Below, piece after piece: positions 1 through 9,623 of a stretch of DNA of 64,000 nucleotides. The stretch lies in assembly GCA_965230495.1 (NCBI GenBank), contig CBDDLC010000002.1, positions 124,001-188,000 of the forward strand, in the 5' to 3' direction. The position numbers were made by a program, and so were the translations under genes. This DNA comes from JACJYM01 sp965230495. GTDB lineage: Bacteria; Bacteroidota; Bacteroidia; Chitinophagales; Saprospiraceae. The notes below the pieces were generated by a model. The model ran no database searches. It worked only from the letters and a program-made list of their open reading frames with translations, and had not been told where the DNA came from. The first letter of the stretch is position 1; every line of letters begins with the position of its first letter.

Positions 1-1
1 T

Positions 2-382
2 AATGCTTTGAATATTGATAATGACAATATAGCCGTACACTTTAATCTGGCATGTGCTTATTCCTTAACAGAACAGAAGGAGAAGGGCTTTAGACATCTG
101 AGAAGAGCGGTGGAGCTTGGATTTAAGGATTTTGAGAAAATTCGTTCGCATGATGATTTGGCATTTTTGAGAATACAAAAAGAGTTTGAAGCTTTTGAAA
201 AAAGTGGATTTAAACAGTGGAGTAGTAACGAAAAAGGAACAAAAGAAGTATTTAATGAAGAGAAGCAGATGGATGACGTTTTATTGTCTCAATTGAACAA
301 ATTATCAGAATTAAGGAAGAAAGGCATACTATCTGAGAGAGAATTTGAGTTAGAGAGAAGAAAATTGCTTAGAAACGGATGA
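2..382 (+). CDS. TPR end-of-group / SHOCT-domain protein, 5' truncated
   Basis: The reading frame is open from the first bases of the window, so this is the C-terminal part of a longer gene; the TTG at base 8 is probably internal. The visible part begins in a tetratricopeptide-like helix pair (NLACAYSLTEQKEKGFRHL) of the kind that closes TPR arrays in Bacteroidota proteins. It ends with a short C-terminal helical SHOCT-like motif (LSQLNKLSELRKKGILSERE), which in that family is thought to mediate oligomerisation or binding. The substrate or partner is unknown. The stop overlaps the next start (ATGA), so it is co-translated with the CBS-domain gene. The fold call is fairly secure; the function is not. 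Confidence 0.7.
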   Translation, partial: NALNIDNDNIAVHFNLACAYSLTEQKEKGFRHLRRAVELGFKDFEKIRSHDDLAFLRIQKEFEAFEKSGFKQWSSNEKGTKEVFNEEKQMDDVLLSQLNKLSELRKKGILSEREFELERRKLLRNG

Positions 383-1041
383 TGGTAGCCAATCAATTAT
401 TATCTGATATATTGTCACCTTTAAGAACTTCTGACACAGGAGAGCAGGCCTTAACAATGATGAATTTATATCATGTCAGGCATCTACCTATTGTTAATAA
501 TGAAGAATTGTTGGGAACGATAAGTGAAGAAGATATTCTGGACCATGACCTTAACGAATCCATTGGGTCTTACAGATTATCTTTATTTAAGGCTTTTGGG
601 AAAGATTCTGACCACCTTTTCGAACTGATGACTATAATGGCAAAAAATCAATTAACGGTATTGCCGATTGTAGATGATAAGCATCACTATTTAGGTTTGG
701 TGAGTGAGGAAGAGTTATTTCAGATTTTTGCTAAAGAGTATGCCTTTACGGAGACAGGAAGTATTTTAGTAATAAAGACTACCAGATACAATTACTCTAT
801 GTCAGAAATAGCCAGATGCATAGAATCAGAGGGAGGGACCATACTTTCTTCTTTTATAAGCTCTGACAGCCATCCAGAAAATCTTTACATTACGATAAAA
901 ACTAATCTAATTGATACTTCAAGAACGATATCCTCATTGGAAAGATTTGGATATAAGATTGAAGCTTTTTTTGGAGAAACACATCAAGATGATGATCTTC
1001 GTAACAGATACGAATCGTTAATGAAATATCTGGATGTATAG
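379..1041 (+). CDS. CBS-domain pair protein with C-terminal ACT-like region
   Basis: A 220-residue cytoplasmic protein without signal peptide. Two CBS repeats span roughly residues 5-60 and 68-118, seen as repeated LPIV(N/D) strands (RHLPIVNNEELLGTISEEDI and LTVLPIVDDKHHYLGLVSEE). Residues about 130-205 (ILVIKTTRYNYSMSEIARCI onward) look like an ACT-type ferredoxin fold. CBS pairs normally bind adenine nucleotides, so a ligand-sensing role is likely; the regulated target is not visible. It begins inside the stop of the TPR/SHOCT gene and its end overlaps the following barrel gene by 8 nt, giving a tight three-gene operon. Two adjacent ATG codons could serve as start; the first is used here. 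Confidence 0.8.
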   Translation: MMVANQLLSDILSPLRTSDTGEQALTMMNLYHVRHLPIVNNEELLGTISEEDILDHDLNESIGSYRLSLFKAFGKDSDHLFELMTIMAKNQLTVLPIVDDKHHYLGLVSEEELFQIFAKEYAFTETGSILVIKTTRYNYSMSEIARCIESEGGTILSSFISSDSHPENLYITIKTNLIDTSRTISSLERFGYKIEAFFGETHQDDDLRNRYESLMKYLDV

Positions 1042-2428
1042 GATTGTATTTCTAATTATTACTTATAATTTTCTTGGATCATTATCAGCTCAGCTTGATT
1101 TTGGTATTGTGCGTAATATAGTCGTTGAGGGCAATAAGAAGACAAAGACTTTTATCATATTACGCGAGTTGGATATCAATATTGGAGACACATTGTTGCT
1201 TACTGAAATGCATCAGATTATCAGTGAAAATAATTTGAGGATAATAAGTACAGGTCTTTTCAATGATTCAAAATACAATATCAAAAACTGGGATACTGAA
1301 ACAGGATATCTGGATGTGATTTTCAGAGTAGAAGAAAGTTGGTATTTATATCCGGCACCTATTTTTGAATTGGCGGATAGAAGTTTTAATGTATGGTGGC
1401 AAGAACAAAACAGGTCTTTCGATAGGGTAAATTATGGACTTAGACTAGATCATTTAAACACTACCGGACGAAAGGATAGACTAAAGTTAAAGGCTCAGTT
1501 TGGCTATACACGAAAATTTGAAATCAAATATGAATATCCTTATATTAATGATAATTGGGGAGTTCAGGGAGAAATAACTTATTCTGATAATAAGGAGTTA
1601 GGTTATAGAACAGAGAACAACAAGCCCGTTTTTTATCAGGACGAGACCGAAAAGCTATTGTTGTTTAGATTATATATGTCCTTATCTGCGAGTAATAGAT
1701 TTGGAATTTTTAACTATCATTATTTAAAACTAAGTTTGAATAACAATTGGATAGACACCATTGTAGCCGATTTAAATCCTGATTACTTTTTGGACGGTCG
1801 TGTGAGAAATAAGTTTTTCGAATTGGAGTATAATTATGAATACGATCGCAGACAATTAGTACAATATCCACAGGGTGGCTACAAGTTATTTGCCACAGTA
1901 AAAAAATCCGGGCTTGGTATATTTGATTACTATAACAACCTTTCTGTCTCCGTAGGAGGAGAGTATCATCATAAATTATTTGGTAGACTAATATTAGGTG
2001 GAAAGATAAAAGCCAAAACCAACATTATAAGGGATAAGATCGCTTACGCCAATAATTCGGAAGTAGGATATGGTGATGATGTACTTACAGGCTATGAATT
2101 ATACGTCTTAGATGGTACGGATTACTTCTATTTCAAGAGTTCGACTAGACTACTATTAGAAAGTAAAATGATAAATCTTGGTAAACTAATGCCTCTTAAA
2201 CCTTTCAGAAGTTGGCCATTAGATATTTACCTCAAATTTGACGTTGACACGGGTTATGTGAATGAGCCCACGTACAGAGAAACTAATAGCTTGAATAATC
2301 AATGGCTCTTGGGATATGCTCCAGGTCTGGACTTCGTTTTATTCAATAATTTCATACTTTCAGTGGAATATCATTTCAATGAATTAGGGGAAAGTGGCTT
2401 TTTTATCGAAAGCGGGTTTAACTTTTAG
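1034..2428 (+). CDS. POTRA-domain outer-membrane barrel protein (BamA/TamA-like)
   Basis: A 464-residue secreted protein with a signal peptide (about residues 1-19, ending LSAQ). One POTRA-like domain (residues about 24-115; RNIVVEGNKKTKTFIILREL, then a FNDSKYNI strand) is followed by a predicted beta-barrel rich in alternating aromatic strands. It ends in phenylalanine (SGFNF), the usual C-terminal BAM recognition residue. Only one POTRA is seen, against five in BamA and three in TamA, so this is a short Omp85-type relative rather than BamA itself. It overlaps the CBS gene by 8 nt and is convergent with the methyltransferase gene, sharing 11 nt with its end. The role in membrane assembly or export is inferred from the family. 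Confidence 0.75.
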   Translation: MYRIVFLIITYNFLGSLSAQLDFGIVRNIVVEGNKKTKTFIILRELDINIGDTLLLTEMHQIISENNLRIISTGLFNDSKYNIKNWDTETGYLDVIFRVEESWYLYPAPIFELADRSFNVWWQEQNRSFDRVNYGLRLDHLNTTGRKDRLKLKAQFGYTRKFEIKYEYPYINDNWGVQGEITYSDNKELGYRTENNKPVFYQDETEKLLLFRLYMSLSASNRFGIFNYHYLKLSLNNNWIDTIVADLNPDYFLDGRVRNKFFELEYNYEYDRRQLVQYPQGGYKLFATVKKSGLGIFDYYNNLSVSVGGEYHHKLFGRLILGGKIKAKTNIIRDKIAYANNSEVGYGDDVLTGYELYVLDGTDYFYFKSSTRLLLESKMINLGKLMPLKPFRSWPLDIYLKFDVDTGYVNEPTYRETNSLNNQWLLGYAPGLDFVLFNNFILSVEYHFNELGESGFFIESGFNF

Positions 2429-4037
2429 ATGGATTACCTTTCAGCAAGCTAATACTCACGGTTGCAAGGTCATTTTTTGGAAATTTAGCGAAACTATTCG
2501 GATGATGATAAAGTTGAGCTTTTTCTGCAGCCTTTAAAAAAGAATCTATTTCTAAGATGTATTGATCAGAAAATCCATGGGTAGCATCGTAAGCAGTTGC
2601 TGCTGTTTTACCTATATTATTTGCGGTGAGTTTGGGATCAATGGTATGTAATTCTATTACTAATAATCCGAACTTAGACACATGGGGTGACCATTTCATA
2701 AAATGTTCAACTAAGTTTTGCTCGACGATGGCGTTAGAAAGCCTTTTACCTCTTGTGACAAAGGCTCCAGTACTGCCGGATTTGAAATTGGTATCTATAT
2801 CTTTTGGAGCTGACCACACCCTGTTATGATCCAAAAATGACCTGACACTAAGAAGATCGGAAAGTTCAATTTGATACATTTCTCTAAGGTCATTCGCTAG
2901 CTTATCTGGATTTCCAATATCCCCAAACATCACTTTGGCCCAGATATCGGCATTGATCAGATTGGCTCTTGTAACATTTAAAGCGGCTTCATTGAAATCA
3001 GCACCAACCAAGAATAAAGGATATTCCTCAAGCATTTCTCCTCGGATGGTTTGTCTTTCGATTATATTAAAAATATGTTCCAAGAATGCTCCGTTGCCAC
3101 AACCCATATCAAGTACACCTTTTGGCTGCTGTTCAATGGGCTTATTGAATAAATCAATTATGACTTTATCAATTATTTTAAAATACGCCGAATGTGCTCC
3201 TCCACTTCCCCAAACATTCATTTTTCTGTCGACATGCTTTTCTGGTCCATCAATTTGATTGATTTTAAGAATGTTGCCATCTCCAAGGAGTAATTCTTGC
3301 ATCATATTGAAAGTAGGTATGTAAGAAACCGTCACTCCATACGCACTTGCTCTTCTTGCGAAGAACATTCCTTTATCAGTAAATTGATAAGTTCCATTTT
3401 TTTTAATGAACCAAGCTAAATCTGTAAAGAAATCTAATAGAACGGTAAAGGACTCTGGCTGCCTGTGAAATTCTTCAGGCCTGAAAGAAGTCTCCATAAA
3501 ATACTTATGAAACATACCGCCCATACCGAGATGAACAACTGAAGGCCCTATGATTATTCCTTCAAGATGTGATATTACTTGTTGTTCGATTTCTTTTTTA
3601 AGAGGATCTGATGATAATTTTTTGCATTTCTCATGATAATCACTGATTGCTTTTTTAAGTCTGGATATAAGGGTAGAATCAAAATTTTTGGCATTATATT
3701 CTTGAGAAATCTGTAGTAATTCGAATGCACTTTCATAATATGAGAAATAAGAAAAAGCTAATTCAGATCGCTCGTTGCAACTATAATTTATTTGATCTCC
3801 TTCAATGGTATAATCCAACCATCCTTGAGAACATAACATTCTCATTGCCACATTTAGATAACCTGAATTGGCACCTAATTGAGTTGCAAATTCATCTATA
3901 TTGACTCTTTTGTGCTCAATAAGTTTTTCTGTGATGTTGTTTTTGTGAAAGATATGAGCAACGGATGTCATCGCAATACCATCTAAATGTCTAAATATCC
4001 TTCCTCTAAGTCTTGATTTTTCAACCTTTGTTAACAT
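2418..4037 (-). CDS. SAM-dependent methyltransferase with duplicated winged-helix region
   Basis: A 539-residue cytoplasmic enzyme. Residues about 305-320 carry class I methyltransferase motif I (VLDMGCGNGAFLEHIF). The acidic residue of motif II is probably in LVGADFNEAAL. The N-terminal 290 residues are unusual: two winged-helix-like segments begin with similar strings (RHLDGIAMTSVAHIFHK near residue 16; SHLEGIIIGPSVVHLG near residue 155), suggesting an internal duplication. Such helices form dimer and lid elements in small-molecule O- and C-methyltransferases. The length and layout recall the AprA-type methyltransferases of polyketide pathways, but I cannot confirm that by eye. It overlaps the upstream flavin-reductase gene by 7 nt, so the pair is probably co-translated. 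Substrate unknown. Confidence 0.65.
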   Translation of the reverse strand: MLTKVEKSRLRGRIFRHLDGIAMTSVAHIFHKNNITEKLIEHKRVNIDEFATQLGANSGYLNVAMRMLCSQGWLDYTIEGDQINYSCNERSELAFSYFSYYESAFELLQISQEYNAKNFDSTLISRLKKAISDYHEKCKKLSSDPLKKEIEQQVISHLEGIIIGPSVVHLGMGGMFHKYFMETSFRPEEFHRQPESFTVLLDFFTDLAWFIKKNGTYQFTDKGMFFARRASAYGVTVSYIPTFNMMQELLLGDGNILKINQIDGPEKHVDRKMNVWGSGGAHSAYFKIIDKVIIDLFNKPIEQQPKGVLDMGCGNGAFLEHIFNIIERQTIRGEMLEEYPLFLVGADFNEAALNVTRANLINADIWAKVMFGDIGNPDKLANDLREMYQIELSDLLSVRSFLDHNRVWSAPKDIDTNFKSGSTGAFVTRGKRLSNAIVEQNLVEHFMKWSPHVSKFGLLVIELHTIDPKLTANNIGKTAATAYDATHGFSDQYILEIDSFLKAAEKAQLYHHPNSFAKFPKNDLATVSISLLKGNPSKS

Positions 4038-4558
4038 CTTTCCTTTATTAAGTTTTTATAAAAGTTCAATAATTTGTCTCTATTCTCTTGATCAAGACCT
4101 TCTTCACTAATGGCTATATGGACACTTCCTATATATGACATGCCTAGATATTCGGCCGACGCTTCGAAAGGGATGTAGAGCCCTTTTTTTATGTCATTAG
4201 CTCCGCTATTGGCTATGACCGCCATTGATTTCCCTCTTAATAATCTACCCATTTCTTTTTCTATTTTTAATAGATCAGAAAGCCTGTCGAAAAAAACTTT
4301 CATATGCCCGCTCATTGTATACCAATAGATTGGGGTAGCCATAATAATAGTATTATAGGAACTGATTATTCTCTTGATTAGGCTTAAAAAGTCATCATCC
4401 TTATTATTAAAATCATAATCAAAATGTTTAATAACATAGTCTATCAAATCGATTCGATCAAATTGAAAAGGTTGGGCTAAATGATCAAGTACTTTACTTG
4501 TGTTACCATTTTTTCTAGCACTACCATTAATGATAACTATTTGATTATTTTTACTCAT
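4031..4558 (-). CDS. NAD(P)H-dependent FMN reductase, flavodoxin fold
   Basis: A 175-residue protein with the flavodoxin-like FMN phosphate loop near the N-terminus (INGSARKNGNTSKVL) and the downstream ring-binding stretch (ATPIYWYTMSGHMKVFFDRL) typical of NADPH-dependent FMN reductase/iron-sulfur flavoprotein families. It should bind FMN and pass electrons from NAD(P)H to an acceptor that the sequence does not identify. It is the first gene of a two-gene minus-strand operon with the methyltransferase, overlapping its start by 7 nt, which suggests the two act on the same small molecule. The intergenic space to rarA (41 bp) must hold divergent promoters. Confidence 0.8.
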   Translation of the reverse strand: MSKNNQIVIINGSARKNGNTSKVLDHLAQPFQFDRIDLIDYVIKHFDYDFNNKDDDFLSLIKRIISSYNTIIMATPIYWYTMSGHMKVFFDRLSDLLKIEKEMGRLLRGKSMAVIANSGANDIKKGLYIPFEASAEYLGMSYIGSVHIAISEEGLDQENRDKLLNFYKNLIKERC

Positions 4559-4599
4559 AATATTAGACTAAAGTAGTAATATTTATTAAATCATTTTAA

Positions 4600-5835
4600 A
4601 TGAATACTCCATTAGCGGAAAGGATGAGACCAAAGGTATTGTCGGAATATATAGGGCAAGAACATTTGGTAGGTGGAGATGGTGTTATAAGGAGGGCAAT
4701 TGATTCAGGTTTTATACCAAGTTTTATTCTATGGGGTCCTCCGGGAGTTGGAAAAACTACTTTAGCTTCTCTATTAGCTAATGAGTTGGATAGACCTTTT
4801 CAGGCCTTGTCAGCCATAAATAGTGGAGTGAAAGATGTTAGGGAGGCTATCGAAAAAGCTCAGAAAACTAATTTTTTTAATACTAATACGCCTGTTTTAT
4901 TTATTGATGAAATACATCGATTTAGTAAAAGCCAACAAGATTCTCTATTAGGTGCTGTTGAAAAAGGAATTGTTACCCTTATTGGAGCGACCACTGAAAA
5001 TCCCAGTTTTGAAGTGATTTCAGCCCTTTTAAGTAGATGTCAGGTATATATTATGAAATCCTTGGAGGTGGATGAGTTAAGGAGTATAGTAGACCGAGCA
5101 ATTAAACATGATACGTATTTATCACAACAACGAATAAAAGTTAAGTCCTATAATGAGCTTCTTAAAATATCAGGAGGAGATGCGAGAAAGCTTTTGAATG
5201 CCTTAGAACTTGTAATATCTAATATATCTTCTGATAGTATTATAATTGATGACGAAACAGTACATCATATAATAGGTGAAAACCTTGTTCTGTATGATAA
5301 GAGTGGGGAGCAACACTATGATCTAATTTCTGCATTTATTAAATCTATTCGAGGGTCAGACGCAGATGCCACGGTCTATTATTTGGCTAGGATGTTACAT
5401 GGGGGAGAGGATCCGCTTTTTATATGTAGGCGTATGATTATCTCTGCATCAGAAGATATAGGATTGGCCAACCCTAATGCTTTATTATTAGCGAATACTT
5501 GTTTTCAATCTGTTCATCAAATTGGAATGCCGGAAGGTCGAATTATAATGTCTCAGGTGGCTGTTTATCTGGCTAAATCTCCAAAAAGTAATAGTGCTTA
5601 TATGGCTATTAATGCGGCAATGGAAGAGGTGGGAAATTCAGGAAACCTTTCGGTTCCCTTACATTTGAGAAACGCTCCTACAAAATTAATGAAACAGCTA
5701 GGATATGGTAAGGGATATAAATACGCTCATAATTATGAGGAAGATTTCGAACAGCAACATCTACCGGATAAATTAATCAAGAAAAAATTCTATCATCCGG
5801 GCAATAATGCGGCAGAAAACAAATTGAATAAATAG
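4600..5835 (+). CDS. rarA: Replication-associated recombination protein RarA (MgsA)
   Basis: A 411-residue AAA+ ATPase related to the clamp-loader family; RarA acts at stalled or gapped replication forks. Walker A is at residues 46-53 (GPPGVGKT), Walker B around 100-107 (VLFIDEIHRF), sensor 1 in GATTENPSF, and the arginine finger in LLSRCQVY. The C-terminal tetramerisation region carries the family signature GGEDPLFICRRMIISASEDI and the end motif KLMKQLGYGKGYKYAHN. Length matches the family (about 400-440). The gene is apparently monocistronic. Start chosen at the ATG that gives MNTPLAERMRP, the usual RarA N-terminus. Confidence 0.95.
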   Translation: MNTPLAERMRPKVLSEYIGQEHLVGGDGVIRRAIDSGFIPSFILWGPPGVGKTTLASLLANELDRPFQALSAINSGVKDVREAIEKAQKTNFFNTNTPVLFIDEIHRFSKSQQDSLLGAVEKGIVTLIGATTENPSFEVISALLSRCQVYIMKSLEVDELRSIVDRAIKHDTYLSQQRIKVKSYNELLKISGGDARKLLNALELVISNISSDSIIIDDETVHHIIGENLVLYDKSGEQHYDLISAFIKSIRGSDADATVYYLARMLHGGEDPLFICRRMIISASEDIGLANPNALLLANTCFQSVHQIGMPEGRIIMSQVAVYLAKSPKSNSAYMAINAAMEEVGNSGNLSVPLHLRNAPTKLMKQLGYGKGYKYAHNYEEDFEQQHLPDKLIKKKFYHPGNNAAENKLNK

Positions 5836-5957
5836 ATTGGTATTGACTATCTCCCTTTTCGTGCTTTTTTATCACCCGTTAATCTAATATTAAAAGCTTC
5901 TCTATATTTTTCTTCTAAATTTATTTTGATAAACTTCGGAATAAAATATTAATAAGC

Positions 5958-8348
5958 ATGAGAGTAGGATTTACTATTATATTAGGTTTTGTAACAATGG
6001 TATGTTTTGGACAACATATAGAAGGAAGAGTTAAAGATAAATCAGCTGATGTTGAATTTGCCAATGTTATACTCTATAGCTTACCTGATAGTTCATTGAT
6101 GACAAGTGAGGTTACGGATGTAAAAGGAGAATTTTCTTTTGACAACGTGGATAATGGGCAGTATTTTTTAATGGTGAGCTTTATAGGTTATAAAGATAGT
6201 TATAGTGAAACCTTTATCATTAAGGATAACGACCACACGGTGGAATTAACTATTGAAGAAGATACGGAAATGCTTGGAGAAGTAGAAATCAAGGCTAGGA
6301 AGCCTCTTTTAGAACAAAAACCTGATAAGTTAGTGGTGAATGTAGAGGAAAATATTACGAACCTGAGTGGAAACCTTATGGATGTAATGAAAAAAGTTCC
6401 TGGAGTAATAGTAGTAAATGACAGAATATCTATGGCGGGCCAATCAAATCTTACTATTTTGATTAATGGCAAAACTACAGAGTACATGGATGTACAGTCG
6501 TTACTAAGAGACATGCCAGGTGATAATATTAAAAGTATTGAGGTTATTCAGCAGCCCGGAGCGGAGTACGAAGCCGCTGGAGCTGGACCTATAATCAATG
6601 TTATATTAAAGAAAAACAGTTTGCTAGGTACGAACGGCTCTCTTTCTTTTGGACTTGGAAAGAACGAACAATGGATATATAACACGGGCCTAAGATTAAG
6701 TCATTACAAAGGAAGTGTAAACATTCAAGGGAGTGTTAGTTATAACCAAAATGCATGGTATGATGAATTAGAAATAGTGAGACGAGTGCCTGTAAGAAAT
6801 GTAGGTATTATTATTGGTAATGATATTTATTCTCAAACGAATCAAACACCTTCTGACCCAAGATCAATAAGGACAGGATTGTCAGTAGATTGGGACCTTA
6901 GTGAAAGACATAGATTAGGCGTATCTGGTAGATATATAACGAGTCATACTGACAGGGTGGGCAGGAGTTCAACAGATATAACCTATATAAGTGACTCTGA
7001 ATTTTCAATTAATACAGATAATGAGGCTATAAGGGATTGGGATTTTATGTCTATTAATCCATACTATTCTTTTGAAATAGATACCAGTGGGCAAAAGTTA
7101 GATCTGGATGTTAATGTAGCATCCTTTGATAGAGATTTTTCCAATGTTTTATTGAATGATGTTTTGATTCCTGATAGACCAGACCAAAGGAATATACAAC
7201 TAGGAGATGTAAATATTCTGGCCGCGAAATTGGATTATTCGCTTCCCATCAGTGATTTATTGGTTATGAGACTGGGAGCTAAGTACAGTGATGCATCGTT
7301 AGATAACGACTTACAAGTTTCGGATAAAGATAGTCAGGGAGAGTGGATAAGGAATTCTGTTCAAAGTAATAATTTTCTTTTCGATGAGCGTATTGCAGCT
7401 GCTTATGTAAAGGGAGAATGGAAGAGCGGTGATTGGCAGGGAACACTCGGATTAAGATACGAGGATAGTAAATCTGAGGGTTATTCAGTGACATTGGATT
7501 CGACTTTGAATCGAGATATTTCCAAGCTTTTTCCAAGTGCAAGTATATCGAAGAGACTATTTGGTGAATTGGGAGCTAATTTGGCGTATAGTTATCGTAT
7601 AGAAAGACCTTCTTATTCTACGCTAAATCCTTTTGTCTATTATTATGATCCTTATACAAGTGATAGGGGTAATCAAAATGTATTACCAGAGTTTACCCAT
7701 AGTTTGAAGTACAGCTTTACCTTTGATGGGCAACCGTTTCTGAATTTTGAATACAAACGTACCAATGATGCCATGGTAGAGGTTACCGAACAAAATGATG
7801 ATACGGGAGAAGTATCGAGATTAACTGTTAATCTGGAAAAATTCACAAATCTAAACATGAGCCTTTTTCTTCCTCTAGATATGTTTTTACCAGTAGGAGG
7901 ATATGCAGGGATAATTGTCAATGAAAATAGATATGATTCTCCATATTTGGATGCTACATTTGATAAATCTAAGTGGAGTATATCATCTTTTCTACAAGTT
8001 AATTTTACAGCTCCGGGAGATATTAATACTGAAATATCAGGTTGGTACAATAGTGGTGAGCAAGAGGGAATTATTACTTCTGACTGGATTTATGGCGTCA
8101 ATTTAGGTGTAAGCAAAAAGTTTTTGGACGATAAACTTAAGCTAAGTGTCGGGGTGCAAGATATTTTTAATCGCTTCTGGTATGGAAGAATTGATTATTC
8201 CAACATGGATGCAGATATCGTTTCTCACTGGAATACTAAATTGGTTAGCTTCAGAGCAAATTATAAATTTGGAAATCAACACTTCAAGTCTCGAGACAAG
8301 AAGGGCAATAGTGCCAGCGATGAAATCAATCGAGTTAAGACAGACTAG
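5958..8348 (+). CDS. TonB-dependent-receptor-like outer-membrane beta-barrel protein
   Basis: A 796-residue exported protein of the Bacteroidota outer-membrane barrel family. A signal peptide (residues 1-19, ending CFGQ) is followed by a CarboxypepD_reg-like domain (about 20-100; GRVKDKSADVEFANVILYSL). A plug-like domain (about 110-220) has the motif VMKKVPGVIVVNDRISMAGQ and then VIQQPGAEYEAAGAGPIINV; a long beta-barrel follows. No obvious TonB box is present, as usual for this subfamily. The ligand is not evident, and no SusD-like partner is adjacent. It converges on the barrel gene at 8345, with 4 nt of overlap. The last ~25 residues are polar, so the barrel end is not the extreme C-terminus. 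Confidence 0.85.
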   Translation: MRVGFTIILGFVTMVCFGQHIEGRVKDKSADVEFANVILYSLPDSSLMTSEVTDVKGEFSFDNVDNGQYFLMVSFIGYKDSYSETFIIKDNDHTVELTIEEDTEMLGEVEIKARKPLLEQKPDKLVVNVEENITNLSGNLMDVMKKVPGVIVVNDRISMAGQSNLTILINGKTTEYMDVQSLLRDMPGDNIKSIEVIQQPGAEYEAAGAGPIINVILKKNSLLGTNGSLSFGLGKNEQWIYNTGLRLSHYKGSVNIQGSVSYNQNAWYDELEIVRRVPVRNVGIIIGNDIYSQTNQTPSDPRSIRTGLSVDWDLSERHRLGVSGRYITSHTDRVGRSSTDITYISDSEFSINTDNEAIRDWDFMSINPYYSFEIDTSGQKLDLDVNVASFDRDFSNVLLNDVLIPDRPDQRNIQLGDVNILAAKLDYSLPISDLLVMRLGAKYSDASLDNDLQVSDKDSQGEWIRNSVQSNNFLFDERIAAAYVKGEWKSGDWQGTLGLRYEDSKSEGYSVTLDSTLNRDISKLFPSASISKRLFGELGANLAYSYRIERPSYSTLNPFVYYYDPYTSDRGNQNVLPEFTHSLKYSFTFDGQPFLNFEYKRTNDAMVEVTEQNDDTGEVSRLTVNLEKFTNLNMSLFLPLDMFLPVGGYAGIIVNENRYDSPYLDATFDKSKWSISSFLQVNFTAPGDINTEISGWYNSGEQEGIITSDWIYGVNLGVSKKFLDDKLKLSVGVQDIFNRFWYGRIDYSNMDADIVSHWNTKLVSFRANYKFGNQHFKSRDKKGNSASDEINRVKTD

Positions 8349-9613
8349 AAGTCTTTTCTTACTCCTAGATTTACGTGATATGATCTAAACTTATGACCTA
8401 TTGGGTGAATGCTTTGAGTCACATCTGTCAAATAGGTTCTGTATGTAGGTTTAATCTGGACGGAAAATCCATTTGCCAAATGTTTTCTCAGAACAAGGGA
8501 TCCCTTCCACCCCAATCCTATGCTTGATTGATATATTTGTTCATTTTCGACCCTAGAAAGAGTAAATTTTTGGTCAAATACTCGACCTGTGGCTTCAAGA
8601 GAAACATTATATAAAAGGGACATTTCCAAACCTACATTCCACCCATTAAATGTCTGAGTATATCCTACAGTGACAGGGATGTCTATAGTGTTGTATTTTA
8701 TTTCACCTTTATTTATCAAATATCCCTGTTCTATAGTGGTATCAATAGGTTCCCCTGAGTTAGGATCAAAGGTTATCACCATTTTTGTAATTACTTCTTC
8801 CGAATATTCAAATTTTTCTTTAGCTTGATTCCATTCTATGCCCAATCCTGCATACAGGTTTCTGGTAAAGTTAAAACCAACAGTAGCGTTTAATCCCCAC
8901 TCATACCAAGGGTCTTCAGTATTTTTTCTTCTTTCAATCCAAGAGTCGATTTCACTATCATTATTCTTATTGATAAATGACTTACTTGCCAATCCTCCCA
9001 GAATATTAGATTCTACATAAGGATATAAGCGAATTGTTTTTTTGAAGGAAGGACAGGATATTTTATCATTGATTCGAACTTGCTCCCTGTCGTTTTCTAA
9101 GGAGAGAGATAAAGCATTTATTTTGCTAAAATCAAATATCTCTCTATTCGTATTTAATGAAACTACATCCTTGTTTTCTTTTACGGAGTTAACAAATAAG
9201 GTTGCTTCATCCGTTCTATCTTCTATAACACTCTTTGACAAATCAGAAAGAGAAGTATTAGATTTAGCCTTTGTGTCGGAAAAGGACTGAATCTTTACTT
9301 GTTCTTTTTCAATGATAAGCGGTGTTTCATCAGAATTAATAATGTTATTGTGGGTTTCAAGTGGGCTTTCTTTTTTGACATCTGCTTCGATGGAAACAAC
9401 CCCCAAATCTTTATTGGAAGACTTTTCTTTGAGCATAAATAAACCTCCAATGGTGCTCATGCCAACAAAAGCTGCCAAGAGAAACCACACAAACCTTCTT
9501 TTTCTTTTCGGATGTAATGCTTCATTTATATTGTCCCAGACAAATTCTGGTGGGGTGACGCTATGAGCATCCGACAATTTTCTAAATTTTACATCTATAT
9601 TATTTCCTTTCAT
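8345..9613 (-). CDS. Single-TM anchored protein with C-terminal barrel-like domain, partner of ECF sigma (module 1)
   Basis: A 422-residue protein. The N-terminal 40 residues are charged and look cytoplasmic (RKLSDAHSVTPPEFVWDNI), followed by basic KRKRR and one transmembrane helix (about 41-60), a low-complexity periplasmic linker (about 60-190), and a C-terminal ~200-residue region with PorT-like outer-membrane barrel strands (LNATVGFNFTRNLYAGLGIE, YNTIDIPVTVGYTQTFNGWN). It lies 10 nt after the ECF sigma gene, the position of an anti-sigma factor, and the N-terminal segment could bind sigma. The same layout recurs at 56487-57785. How one protein would be anchored in the inner membrane and also fold a barrel is unclear; the C-terminal domain may be a soluble or small barrel. 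Function inferred from context. Confidence 0.6.
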   Translation of the reverse strand: MKGNNIDVKFRKLSDAHSVTPPEFVWDNINEALHPKRKRRFVWFLLAAFVGMSTIGGLFMLKEKSSNKDLGVVSIEADVKKESPLETHNNIINSDETPLIIEKEQVKIQSFSDTKAKSNTSLSDLSKSVIEDRTDEATLFVNSVKENKDVVSLNTNREIFDFSKINALSLSLENDREQVRINDKISCPSFKKTIRLYPYVESNILGGLASKSFINKNNDSEIDSWIERRKNTEDPWYEWGLNATVGFNFTRNLYAGLGIEWNQAKEKFEYSEEVITKMVITFDPNSGEPIDTTIEQGYLINKGEIKYNTIDIPVTVGYTQTFNGWNVGLEMSLLYNVSLEATGRVFDQKFTLSRVENEQIYQSSIGLGWKGSLVLRKHLANGFSVQIKPTYRTYLTDVTQSIHPIGHKFRSYHVNLGVRKDF

Positions 9614-9623
9614 AATCCGACTT

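Noticed and set aside
2935..3258. 107-residue frame on the plus strand inside the methyltransferase gene
   Set aside because: It is an antisense shadow: the minus-strand frame holds the methyltransferase motifs, and the translated plus frame has no domain or start context.
7673..8050. 125-residue minus-strand frame inside the outer-membrane barrel gene
   Set aside because: It overlaps strong barrel coding on the other strand and its translation lacks any signal or family motif.
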